From NCBI GenBank assembly GCA_937136445.1, contig CAKZOQ010000416.1, positions 1 to 9,802 on the forward strand: DNA of 9,802 nt. The letters run 5' to 3'. This DNA comes from an uncultured Gemmatimonadota bacterium (GTDB lineage Bacteria; Gemmatimonadota; Gemmatimonadetes; Longimicrobiales; Gaopeijiaceae). Under the pieces are notes generated by a model. That model made no database searches and was not told the origin of the DNA. It saw only the letters and a list, made by a program, of their open reading frames with translations. Positions 1-6,823 of the stretch are shown here, piece after piece (position 1 is the stretch's first letter; each line of letters begins with the position of its first letter). A program made the position numbers and the translations under genes.

Positions 1-1
1 C

Positions 2-46
2 AGCGTCCGCGGCCGGATCTGGCGCATCGTGCCCGAAGGCGCCTGA
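2..46 (+). CDS. C-terminal end of an unidentified upstream gene (5' part outside window)
   Basis: Frame 2 reads SVRGRIWRIVPEGA and then a TGA stop at 44-46. The stop lies 10 bp before the next start codon, a spacing typical of genes in one operon. The other two forward frames stay open here, so the assignment rests on this spacing and on the natural-looking ending. The 'GRIWRIVP' string resembles the last strand of some beta-propeller sugar dehydrogenase-type proteins, but fourteen residues are too few to name a family. If it is real, this gene and the phosphopantetheinyl transferase are probably co-transcribed. Confidence 0.4.
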   Translation, partial: SVRGRIWRIVPEGA

Positions 47-49
47 GGT
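45..49 (+). promoter_or_regulatory. Likely ribosome binding site for the phosphopantetheinyl transferase
   Basis: GAGGT at 45-49 sits 7 bp before the GTG at 57 and overlaps the TGA of the upstream gene. A stronger-looking GGAGG at 53-57 runs into the start codon itself, so it is too close to serve it, and no in-frame ATG, GTG or TTG follows at a workable distance. This supports GTG 57 as the start, with some uncertainty. Confidence 0.4.
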
Positions 50-56
50 CTCGGAG

Positions 57-887
57 GTGGACCCGGCCGACGGCCCGCGCGGGGTCACGGCGGTAGGCCA
101 CGACCTCGTCGATCTCACCCGACCCCGCGCCCGGGATCGGGCGGGGGACGTCCGGCTCCTCCGGCGGGTCCTCACCGAAACCGAGCGGGCCCGGGTGGCC
201 GGCGCCGACCCGAAGGGCGCCGACCGGGTGCTCTGGGCGTTCTGGGCCGCCAAGGAGGCCGCCTTCAAGGTGCACACCCAGCTCCGGGGTTCGCCCCCGA
301 CCTTCGTGCACGCCGACTACCGGGTCCACGGGGCCCCGCCCCATGAGCCTGGGAGCCACGGCATGGTCGTGGTGGCCTGGGAGGGCGGAGGCTGCCGCGT
401 GGCGGTCACCCAACAGAGAGAGACGGTCCAGGCGGTGGCCGCCGGGGACGGGGACCCTGCGGGCCCCGGCACGGAGCCGGGCGTGGTCCCCCTCTCCGAC
501 GACGGACTCCGTCTCCCCACCCCCTCGCTTCCCGCGGGTCACCTCCTGGTGGCGGAGACCCTTCCCACGAAGGACGCGGGGGGTCGTTGGGGCCAGGACG
601 AGGCGGAGCTCCGTCCCCGCTTCACCGACACCGAATGGGACGCCGTCCACGCGCCTGCGTCGGCCTGGGCCCGACTCGGCGTCCGGAGGCTGGCCTCGGC
701 GCTCCTGGAGATCGCCGAAGGGGAGCTGGCCGTGGTCTGCGCCCCGGGCGTCGCCGGTCGACGACCGCCCCACCTGGAGCACAGGGGGAGCCGCCACCCA
801 GCCTCGGTGAGCTTCACCCACGACGGGGGACACCTGGGGTGGTCGGTGCTCCTGCCGCCCTCCCCCCCGACCTCCGAAACCCGCTAG
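57..887 (+). CDS. 4'-phosphopantetheinyl transferase superfamily protein
   Basis: The likely role is transfer of the phosphopantetheine arm of CoA to a serine on a carrier protein, turning apo-ACP into the holo form in the cytoplasm. The N-terminal half carries the family signatures: VGHDLVDL (residues 13-20, metal-binding Asp16), LTETE (39-43) and WAAKEAAFK (63-71, Glu67 and Lys71 being the expected catalytic and metal residues). The C-terminus has SVSFTHDGG with His255, the position where the family has its 'SxSH' strand. At 276 residues it is longer than AcpS (about 120) and closer to the two-part enzymes that begin 'VGxDxVDL'. The middle (about 95-180) is low-complexity Gly/Pro/Ala and looks like a linker. 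The GTG start was chosen because no other start codon precedes the VGHDLVDL motif downstream, although the frame stays open to the window edge. The target carrier protein is not visible. The family call is firm; the choice between an AcpS-like and an Sfp-like role is not. Confidence 0.85.
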   Translation: MDPADGPRGVTAVGHDLVDLTRPRARDRAGDVRLLRRVLTETERARVAGADPKGADRVLWAFWAAKEAAFKVHTQLRGSPPTFVHADYRVHGAPPHEPGSHGMVVVAWEGGGCRVAVTQQRETVQAVAAGDGDPAGPGTEPGVVPLSDDGLRLPTPSLPAGHLLVAETLPTKDAGGRWGQDEAELRPRFTDTEWDAVHAPASAWARLGVRRLASALLEIAEGELAVVCAPGVAGRRPPHLEHRGSRHPASVSFTHDGGHLGWSVLLPPSPPTSETR

Positions 888-2023
888 AAGAAGCTCGGGC
901 GGTAGTTGAACTGCACCGAGCCCCCGAACCGGTCGTAGTAGGCGTCGCCGATGTCGGTCTCGGCCCGGGTCCAGCCGAAGCGGACGGCACCGTCCAGATT
1001 GGCGGCCAGAGGCCGGGTGAGCTGGAGGTAGGCGATGGAGGCGTTGTCCGCCTCCTCCCCGGGGACCAGGAGGGGGAACTCGGTCTCGCGGACGTAGCTC
1101 TTCCCGGTGATGACGGTGCGGAGGTTCAACGACATCTCCCAGGGGAGCGGGGTGTTGAAGAGGGCCTGGAAGCTCAGCGCATCGTACTCGGGGCGGTTGG
1201 AGTTGGAGCGGTTGAGCGTCCCCTCCAGACCGGCCTGGGCGAAGATGCGGTCGCCGAACCAGGTCCATTCGAAGCCCACGTTCACCGTGTGGTCCCGGCG
1301 GAAGGGGTCGGTGGGGTCGAAGCTGCCCTGCTCCGGGTATTCGCTCCAGCGCACCCCGGAGAAGAAGCGGACGGTGGAGGCCATCCCCCACCGGACCCCG
1401 GCCTGGAGCCCCACGCTGCGGCGGTCCAGGAGGTTCAGCTCCGGAAGGAACTCCAACGCCCGGTAGTCGGCTTCCTCGCCCTCCACCTGGAGGTCGAAGC
1501 TGACCCCGTCGAAGGAGCGGGTGACGAGCCCGAGCCCGCCGGTGACGGTCGAGTAGCCCGGTTGCAGGAAGAGCGGCATGGGCGGACGGTCGCGCACCGC
1601 CCGACCCCGGTAGCCCAGCCGGCTGGTGAGCCGTCCCCATTCCCCCAGCGTCTCCTCGTAGCGGAGGGTGGCGCTCCCGGCCCACTCCCGGGGCGCGTAG
1701 TCCCGCACCGTGAACCCCAGGGCGGCAGCCTGACGCAGCCCGCCGTCGAAGGAGAGCTCCACCGCCCTCCGGCCGTTTTCCACCAGCGCCAGGAGCCCCC
1801 GCACCCCCACCTCGCCCACCGCGGCCGTGGCCTCGTCCGTGCTGTCCACCACCGGGACCGTCACCGCCGAGAAGTTGCCGGAGTAGCTCTCCACCGAACC
1901 ACCCAGCGTGATGACCAGGTCCCGCATGTGGCTCTGGCCAGCCGCCTGGTCCGACCCCAGGAGAAGGATCGAGGCCACCATCACCGCGAGCCCCACCGCC
2001 CGAACCACGCCCCGCGCCCTCAC
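884..2023 (-). CDS. Predicted outer-membrane beta-barrel protein
   Basis: This is a 379-residue exported protein of unknown function. The GTG start overlaps the previous gene's TGA by 4 bp, and a GGAGG lies 5 bp upstream. The N-terminus is a Sec signal peptide: basic residues, a hydrophobic stretch at about 8-23, and probable cleavage after AAG near residue 29. The rest alternates polar and hydrophobic residues in 8-12 residue strands rich in Tyr, Trp, Phe and Gly (for example VGFEWTWFGDRIFAQAGLEG and SLNLRTVITGKSY), separated by charged loops. It ends in QFNYRPSFF with a terminal Phe, the usual beta-signal for the BAM complex. No plug domain, TonB box or catalytic motif was seen, so a passive pore, surface or structural role is possible. 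It is the last gene of the five-gene operon and follows the coiled-coil gene directly, which suggests they act together. The barrel prediction is good; the family is not recognised. Confidence 0.8.
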   Translation of the reverse strand: MRARGVVRAVGLAVMVASILLLGSDQAAGQSHMRDLVITLGGSVESYSGNFSAVTVPVVDSTDEATAAVGEVGVRGLLALVENGRRAVELSFDGGLRQAAALGFTVRDYAPREWAGSATLRYEETLGEWGRLTSRLGYRGRAVRDRPPMPLFLQPGYSTVTGGLGLVTRSFDGVSFDLQVEGEEADYRALEFLPELNLLDRRSVGLQAGVRWGMASTVRFFSGVRWSEYPEQGSFDPTDPFRRDHTVNVGFEWTWFGDRIFAQAGLEGTLNRSNSNRPEYDALSFQALFNTPLPWEMSLNLRTVITGKSYVRETEFPLLVPGEEADNASIAYLQLTRPLAANLDGAVRFGWTRAETDIGDAYYDRFGGSVQFNYRPSFF

Positions 2024-2958
2024 GGCATCCTCCGCACGCGTTCGCGGAACTGACGGGCGCGGATGAGGAGCTGGTCCCGGTACGAGACCAACTGCTCGCG
2101 GTACCGTTCCAGGGCCTCCAGCCGTTCCTCCAGCGTGAGGGGACGGCTGGCCATGGTGGAGTCGGCGGCGGCGGGCCGCTCCCCGGAGGCAGGGTTGGTC
2201 ACCACCGGCACACGGATGTCGTCGAAGCGGTCGGTGCCCGCCAGGAAGTCCTGACGCTGACGCTCGATCCGGAGCCGGGTGGTGAGGGTCTCCCGCTCCT
2301 GGTCCAGGTTCTCCACGACGGTGTCGGCGACGGCGGCCAGCCGCTCCAGGATCTGGGCCTTGGCCTCCAGCTCGTCCGGGCCGTCCCGGGGGTCGAAGGT
2401 GATCTCGGGGAGGATGACCGGCATGACCTGGAGGTCGTCGTCCCCGTCCTGGGTCTCCAGCTCCTGCTGCTCGTTCCGGAGGTCCTGCCATCGGGCGTCG
2501 AGCTGGGCCCGTTCCGCCGCGCTGGAGGCCTCGTCGAGCTGGGCCAGAAGCTCTCCGAGGCGGACGGTGATGACGTTGATGAGCGCCTGGCGAGCCTCGT
2601 CCAGCCGCTCCCGGGCGTCCTCCACCCGCGCCTCCTGCGCCCGGTACGGGACGCTGCGGTCCTGGGCCAACGCGAAGGCGTCCTCCAGGGCGTCGTCGTC
2701 TCCGCTTCGACGGGCTCGGCCCACCTGCTCCAGCGCCGCCGAGAACTGCCGCTCCACCACGCTGAAGGCACTGCGGGCGGCCTCCCAGGCATCGCGGGCG
2801 GCGCGGTACTCCAGACGCCGCTCCGCCAGGACCGACTCGGTGGCCTGGGCGGACAGCTCAGGAGCCGCCACCGCGGAGGTCAGAGCCAGGCCCATGGCCA
2901 TGACGACCCCCACGACTCGCACGCCGACGTCGCGACGCCGGCACCTCCGGCGCGTCAT
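2020..2958 (-). CDS. Exported coiled-coil protein of unknown function
   Basis: A 312-residue protein. A strongly basic N-terminus (MTRRRCRRRD) and a hydrophobic core at about 11-31 form a Sec signal peptide, with cleavage plausible after AVA (about 31) or LSA (about 37). The mature part is dominated by long charged helices with heptad-like spacing: about 42-170, 190-255 and 270-310. A loop containing MPVILPEITFDPRDGPD lies near 180-195 and a Pro/Ala-rich break near 250-265. No transmembrane segment follows the signal peptide, so it is probably periplasmic or attached to the envelope through partners. Its ATG overlaps the response regulator stop as ATGA, and its own stop overlaps the start of the beta-barrel gene, so all three are translationally coupled. 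Possible roles are a chaperone for the barrel protein, a periplasm-spanning strut, or an efflux-adaptor-like helper. These are inferences from context only; no known domain was recognised. Confidence 0.75.
   Translation of the reverse strand: MTRRRCRRRDVGVRVVGVVMAMGLALTSAVAAPELSAQATESVLAERRLEYRAARDAWEAARSAFSVVERQFSAALEQVGRARRSGDDDALEDAFALAQDRSVPYRAQEARVEDARERLDEARQALINVITVRLGELLAQLDEASSAAERAQLDARWQDLRNEQQELETQDGDDDLQVMPVILPEITFDPRDGPDELEAKAQILERLAAVADTVVENLDQERETLTTRLRIERQRQDFLAGTDRFDDIRVPVVTNPASGERPAAADSTMASRPLTLEERLEALERYREQLVSYRDQLLIRARQFRERVRRMP
2029..2033 (-). promoter_or_regulatory. Shine-Dalgarno site that decides the beta-barrel start
   Basis: Read on the minus strand, GGAGG lies 5 nt before the GTG at 2023, inside the last codons of the coiled-coil gene. 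It supports this GTG over a later ATG inside the signal peptide. It also rules out a much longer open reading frame running back to 2491, which lies wholly within the previous gene in another frame. Confidence 0.6.
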
Positions 2959-4355
2959 GTCTCGATCCCGTACTTCTCGAGCTTGTAATAGAGGGCGCTG
3001 GGCTTGAGCCCCAGAAGGCGCGCCGCCTCGGCCTTCACACCTTCGGCGTTCTCCAGCGCCTGCCGGAGGAGACGCTCCTCGAGCCCCTCCACCGCCGAGT
3101 TGAGGTCCATGCCGTTGGCGGGGAGGCTCCGCTCCTCGTCGCCGGTGGCCATGGCGCTCATTCCTCCGGACAGGTCCGGGACGTTCTCGGCGTCCAGTTC
3201 GTCGCCTTCGGCCATGACCAGGGCCCGCTCGATGACGTTCTCCAGCTCCCGGACGTTGCCGGGCCAGTCGTGGGCCGCCAACTGACGGAGGGCCTCGTCG
3301 GTGGCGCTCTCCACCGAGGAGGCGGTGCGGTCCCGCAACTTCTCGATGAAGTGGGAGACCAGGAGGGGGATGTCCTCCCGCCGCTCCCGGAGCGGGGGGA
3401 TGAGGAGGGGCACCACGTGCAGCCGGTAGAAGAGGTCCTCCCGGAAGGTCCCGTCGCCCTTGAGGTCGTCCGGCGCCGCGTTGGTGGCGGCGATGATCCG
3501 CACGTCCACCTCGATGGTCTCCTCGCCGCCCACCCGCTCCAGCTCCCGCTCCTGGAGCACCCGGAGGAGGCGGACCTGCGTGGTGCCGGGCACCGTGGCG
3601 ATCTCGTCCAGGAAGAGGGTGCCGCCGTGGGCCAGCTCGAAGCGCCCCCGACGCTGCTTCTCGGCCCCCGTGAAGGCCCCCTTCTCGTGGCCGAAGAGCT
3701 CGGAGTCCAGGAGGCTCTCGTTGAGGGCGCCGCAGTTCACCCGGACGAAGGGCCCCTCCCGCCGGGGCGATCCGGCGTGGATGGCGCGGGCCACCAGCTC
3801 CTTCCCGGTGCCGGATTCCCCGTAGACCATGACCGTGGAGTCGGAGCGGGCCACCCGGTCGATCCAGCGGAAGACCTCCTGCATGGGCTCGGACTCGCCG
3901 ACAATCTCGCCGTAGCGGGCCTGGGCCTCCTCCTTCAGGTAGGTGTTCTCCACCCGGAGGGCCTGGTTCTCCCGTCGAAGCCTCGCCCGCTCCTCCCGGT
4001 CGGTGAGGAGCCGGTCCACCTTCACCCCGAACTCCTCGGAGCTGAACGGCTTCGTGATGAAGTCCACGGCGCCGAGCTTCATGGCCTCCACCACCTTCTC
4101 GATGGTGCCGTGGGCCGTGATGACCATCACCTCGGTCTCGGGCTTCACCTCCTTCACCCGGGTGAGGACCTCCATCCCGTCCATGTGGGCCATCTTGAGA
4201 TCGGTGATGACCAGGTCGGCGTCCTCGTCCTCCAGGAGCTCCATCCCCCGGGCCCCCGACTCGGCAGAGCGGGTCCGATGACCTCGTCGCCGCAGGAGGA
4301 GCTCGAGCCCCTCCCGCATGGAGTCGTGGTCGTCGATGATGAGGATCTCAGCCAT
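2955..4355 (-). CDS. NtrC-family sigma-54-dependent response regulator
   Basis: A 466-residue cytoplasmic transcription activator, the usual size and order for the NtrC family. The receiver domain (1-118) has the acidic pair Asp8/Asp9, phosphoacceptor Asp52 in DLVITDLKM, Thr80 and Lys102 in ITKPF. A short coiled linker follows (about 119-148). The AAA+ domain (about 150-390) has Walker A GESGTGKE (179-186), the sigma-54-contacting GAFTGA loop (226-231) and Walker B GGTLFLDE (244-251). The C-terminal Fis-type helix-turn-helix (AARLLGLKPSALYYKLEKYG) should bind an enhancer. ATG 4355 was chosen because the receiver begins directly with AEILIIDD; upstream extension only adds residues unlike any receiver. 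It overlaps the end of the histidine kinase by 8 bp, so that kinase is its cognate partner. All residues needed for phosphorylation, ATP hydrolysis and sigma-54 contact are present. The target promoters are unknown. Confidence 0.95.
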   Translation of the reverse strand: MAEILIIDDHDSMREGLELLLRRRGHRTRSAESGARGMELLEDEDADLVITDLKMAHMDGMEVLTRVKEVKPETEVMVITAHGTIEKVVEAMKLGAVDFITKPFSSEEFGVKVDRLLTDREERARLRRENQALRVENTYLKEEAQARYGEIVGESEPMQEVFRWIDRVARSDSTVMVYGESGTGKELVARAIHAGSPRREGPFVRVNCGALNESLLDSELFGHEKGAFTGAEKQRRGRFELAHGGTLFLDEIATVPGTTQVRLLRVLQERELERVGGEETIEVDVRIIAATNAAPDDLKGDGTFREDLFYRLHVVPLLIPPLRERREDIPLLVSHFIEKLRDRTASSVESATDEALRQLAAHDWPGNVRELENVIERALVMAEGDELDAENVPDLSGGMSAMATGDEERSLPANGMDLNSAVEGLEERLLRQALENAEGVKAEAARLLGLKPSALYYKLEKYGIET

Positions 4356-5781
4356 GGTCCGTCCCGGAATCCGCGAGGCTCGGGAAATATAGGCGGAACT
4401 CCGCCCCCCTCCCACCGGACCCGGGGTCGTCCTCCCCGCGAGAATCCACGAGTTCGACGCGGCCTCCGTGGGCCTCGGAGACCTTCCGGACGATGGCCAG
4501 ACCGAGGCCAGCTCCCTGCTCCTTGTCGCTGACGAACGGGTCGAAGATGCGCTTCCGCAGCTCCGGCGAGACCCCGGGACCTTCGTCGGCCACCGAGACC
4601 ATCACCTCCCCGTTCTCCGTCCGTGCCGAGAGCCGCACCACGTCCGACACCTGGGCGGCGTTGCGGAGGAGGTTCAGGGTGATGCGCTTCACCTGGCCGG
4701 CCCCGATGGGCGCGGGGAGCGCCACCTCCGGCAGCACCGCCTCCAGGCGGCCGTTCCGCTCCTCCAGCTCGGCCCGGACCAGCTCCGCCGCCGCCTCCAG
4801 CGGGAGCCGGAGATCCTCGCAGGAGTCCGAGGGGCTGGTGGGGCGGGCGAAGGTCAGGAAGTCGTCGATGATGGCGTTGAGCGCCCGCACCTCGGCCCGG
4901 ACCCGGTCCAGGAGCCGACGCCGCTCGGTGGCCTCCTCCGTGTCGGAGGCCGCGGAAGCGAAGAGCTCCACGCCTCCCAGCGGGTTCCGGATCTCGTGGG
5001 CCACCTGGGCGAGCATCAGGCGGAGCTGCTCGTCGCGTTCCAGGATCCCCTTCCGCATGCGCTCCATGGCCCGGGAGAGCCGGCCGAGCTCCGTGCCCAC
5101 CTCCTCCGCCACGGGCTGCTCCATCTTGCCCCGCTGGATGCGGAGGGCCACCCGGCTCAACCGCTCCAGCGGCTCCACCACCAGGCTGGCCAGTACGGCT
5201 CCCAGGAGGGCCGCGAGCACCGCGGCCAGCGCCGAACCCAGGAAGAGGTTGCGCCGCAGACTCGCCAGGGGTGCCAGGTAGTCGGCGGGCATGAGGACCG
5301 CCAACGTGAGGTCCGACTGCTCGAGCTGGGCGAACCCCCACTTGTAGAGCTGGCCGTCGGTGCCCTCGAAGGCCGGAGTGGTGGCGTTCCCCACCGCCCG
5401 GGCCGTGTCCAGCTCCGCCCGGAAAGCGTCCAGGAACCGGAGGGGGGTGCCGATGGGCACCGAGTCCGCCGGGTGGGTGCTCACCAACGAGGAGTTGTCC
5501 TCCCGGACGATATAGGCTTCCGGGACGTAGCGCCGGAGCCGGAGGAGGCGATTCCGGGTGAGCGTCCAGGCCATCTCGTCCTCGAAGCCGGGCTCGAGCC
5601 CCACCAGCAGGGAGGCCTGGAGTCCCGTCTCCGCCGCCGCCCCGGCGATCCAGGTGGCCCGACGATCCAGCTCCTCCTCCACCGCCTGGCTCGCTTCGCG
5701 CCAGGCCAGATAGCCGCCTCCCGCCGAGGCCACGGCGGCGAAGGCGACGAAGACGGCGATGAAGAGGGTGCGGAGCGACAC
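4348..5781 (-). CDS. Membrane sensor histidine kinase, cognate to the NtrC-type regulator
   Basis: A 477-residue inner-membrane kinase that should autophosphorylate His262 and pass the phosphate to Asp52 of the regulator encoded next. The order is: TM1 (about 7-26); a periplasmic sensor region of about 150 residues (27-178) ending in a sheet-like stretch (YKWGFAQLEQSDLTLAVLMP) that looks like a PAS/CACHE-type fold; TM2 (about 179-202); and HAMP (about 203-255). Next come the H-box AHEIRNPLGG (261-270), N-box LNLLRNAAQ (369-377), G1 box DEGPGV (399-404), and F and G2 boxes FDPFVSDKEQGAGLGLAIV (413-431). The arrangement matches NtrB/ZraS/AtoS-type kinases, which usually pair with sigma-54 activators. 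The start is a GTG 7 bp after the lipoprotein stop, giving a hydrophobic TM1 right at the N-terminus. The Shine-Dalgarno region is weak, consistent with coupling to the lipoprotein. The ligand is unknown; the adjacent lipoprotein is an obvious candidate partner. Confidence 0.94.
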   Translation of the reverse strand: MSLRTLFIAVFVAFAAVASAGGGYLAWREASQAVEEELDRRATWIAGAAAETGLQASLLVGLEPGFEDEMAWTLTRNRLLRLRRYVPEAYIVREDNSSLVSTHPADSVPIGTPLRFLDAFRAELDTARAVGNATTPAFEGTDGQLYKWGFAQLEQSDLTLAVLMPADYLAPLASLRRNLFLGSALAAVLAALLGAVLASLVVEPLERLSRVALRIQRGKMEQPVAEEVGTELGRLSRAMERMRKGILERDEQLRLMLAQVAHEIRNPLGGVELFASAASDTEEATERRRLLDRVRAEVRALNAIIDDFLTFARPTSPSDSCEDLRLPLEAAAELVRAELEERNGRLEAVLPEVALPAPIGAGQVKRITLNLLRNAAQVSDVVRLSARTENGEVMVSVADEGPGVSPELRKRIFDPFVSDKEQGAGLGLAIVRKVSEAHGGRVELVDSRGEDDPGSGGRGAEFRLYFPSLADSGTDHG

Positions 5782-5788
5782 GACCGGA

Positions 5789-6793
5789 TCAGCCCCCGCA
5801 GGGAACCGTCTCCACGCGGATCTCGGCGAAGCGGATGGGTTCGGGGATCCGTGGCGCCACCACGATGTGGTACGGCACGTGGATCCGCTCCGCCGGCGTG
5901 CAGAAGTCGCCGGGCACGCGCTCCCAGACCTCCACCAGGCTGCCGTCGTTCACCTGGAGGACCCGGCGGACCTCCACGCTGTCCCCGGACTCGTCGCGCA
6001 CGCCTACCGCCGCCACCACCACGACCTCCTCCGGGAAGTCCACCGAGGGCCGCTCCTCCCCGGGCGCATGGCTCGACCAGAAGGCTGCCCAGGCCTCCTC
6101 CTCGACGAAAACCGTGGGCTGGCTCAGACCCGCCTGGCTGTCCTGACCCCGGTCCAGCGTGCCGAAGGGGACGCTGCCTGCGTAGGTGGAGACGAAGTCC
6201 GAGCCCACCGTACCGTCGCGGGTCTGGAGGATGGCGGCCACCACGCGCGAGGCGGCGGTTTCGGGCCCGGCCGTCCGGGTGGTGAGGTTCCCCAGCGAGC
6301 CGCTCGCACAACGGGTCCAGGACGCGGTGTCGCCCGACGGCTCGTCCCGGATCTCGAATCGGACCCGGGACTGGATGGCCTCGCACTCCGGATCCAGCGT
6401 CTGGGGCAGGGAGTCGATGAACAGATCCAGCCCGGACGCCCCATTCACCGCCGTAACGAGGGAGGCGTACGCCACCACGAAGGGGGAGGGATCGCCGTGC
6501 GTGTCCCGGACCGCCTCGTCGCCGATCAGGCCCTGGTAGAAGATCCGCTCGGTGAAGGTCCAGTAGCCGGACGACCGCCATTCCAGCCGCTGTTCCAGCG
6601 TGCCTTCCCCCTGACGGAGAGGCACCTCGACCACCGCCTCCAGGCTCCCGATCTGCCCGAAGCGGAGGGTGCCCGGCTGGGTGCCGCCGTCCTCGGAGCA
6701 GGCCGCCGTACCCAGGAGGCCCACGAGGGCGGCCACGCCCCAGGCGAGGCGTCGGAGCAATCCGGGGGTGGCGTGCCGGACCCTGCCTTGCAT
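5789..6793 (-). CDS. Lipoprotein with PrcB-like C-terminal domain
   Basis: A 334-residue predicted lipoprotein and the first gene of the operon. The N-terminus (MQGRVRHATPGLLRRLAW) leads into a hydrophobic stretch and GLLGTAAC, giving Cys32 as the lipidated residue. The lipobox is slightly unusual, with Thr at -3. Ser at +2 would, by the E. coli rule, send it to the outer membrane. Residues 33-220 form an unrecognised domain with two cysteines (in ECEAI and TRCASG) that could pair. Residues 225-334 resemble the C-terminal domain of the protease-complex subunit PrcB: a 'xEEAWxxFW' helix, PSVDF, a VVVVAAVG strand, SVEVRRV, then IHVPYHIVV; Cys298 and Cys332 could form a disulphide. This assignment is from recalled family pattern, not a search. 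ATG 6793 was preferred to ATG 6832 because the latter lies inside pyrE and lengthens the signal peptide. No clear Shine-Dalgarno precedes either, so the start is uncertain. Confidence 0.78.
   Translation of the reverse strand: MQGRVRHATPGLLRRLAWGVAALVGLLGTAACSEDGGTQPGTLRFGQIGSLEAVVEVPLRQGEGTLEQRLEWRSSGYWTFTERIFYQGLIGDEAVRDTHGDPSPFVVAYASLVTAVNGASGLDLFIDSLPQTLDPECEAIQSRVRFEIRDEPSGDTASWTRCASGSLGNLTTRTAGPETAASRVVAAILQTRDGTVGSDFVSTYAGSVPFGTLDRGQDSQAGLSQPTVFVEEEAWAAFWSSHAPGEERPSVDFPEEVVVVAAVGVRDESGDSVEVRRVLQVNDGSLVEVWERVPGDFCTPAERIHVPYHIVVAPRIPEPIRFAEIRVETVPCGG
6777..6793 (+). promoter_or_regulatory. Possible sigma-54-type promoter upstream of pyrE
   Basis: GG at 6778-6779 and GC at 6790-6791 are exactly 10 bp apart, and the -12 half is a full TTGCA (6788-6792). 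The -24 half is poor (CGGACC against TGGCAC). Transcription would start near 6803 and give pyrE a leader of about 20 nt. It overlaps the first codons of the divergent lipoprotein. Such matches arise readily by chance in GC-rich DNA, so the call is weak. Confidence 0.18.
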
Positions 6794-6823
6794 CGGCGAG
6801 GTCGGGCGGGCACTCTGGCGGCC

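Noticed and set aside
57..887. Duplicated (two-domain) phosphopantetheinyl transferase
   Set aside because: The second half contains 'RLGVRRLASALLE', which at first resembles a decayed WAAKEA motif, but with the later SFTHDGG strand it fits the C-terminal part of a single long-form enzyme.
587..2053. Long plus-strand open frame (488 codons) antisense to the beta-barrel gene
   Set aside because: It is Pro/Gly/Arg/His-rich with no domain, and it starts inside the phosphopantetheinyl transferase. The opposite strand encodes a protein with a signal peptide and barrel strands. Long antisense frames are expected at this GC content.
4356..4415. Upstream extension of the response regulator by 20 residues
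   Set aside because: The extra residues precede a receiver that already starts at the canonical MAEILIIDD, and they lie inside the kinase C-terminus.
3270..4532. Plus-strand open frame of 420 codons across the response regulator
   Set aside because: It is antisense to an unmistakable NtrC-family gene, and its product is low-complexity Leu/Gly/His/Pro without motifs.
4154..5341. Second minus-strand frame (395 codons) overlapping kinase and regulator, possible fusion or frameshift
   Set aside because: It is the +1 shadow of intact kinase and regulator frames. Both have all conserved boxes and normal lengths, so no frameshift is needed.
4468..6285. Plus-strand open frame of 605 codons across the kinase and lipoprotein
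   Set aside because: It covers two real minus-strand genes and their junction, and its translation ends in long Arg/Pro/Gly runs typical of a GC-rich shadow frame.
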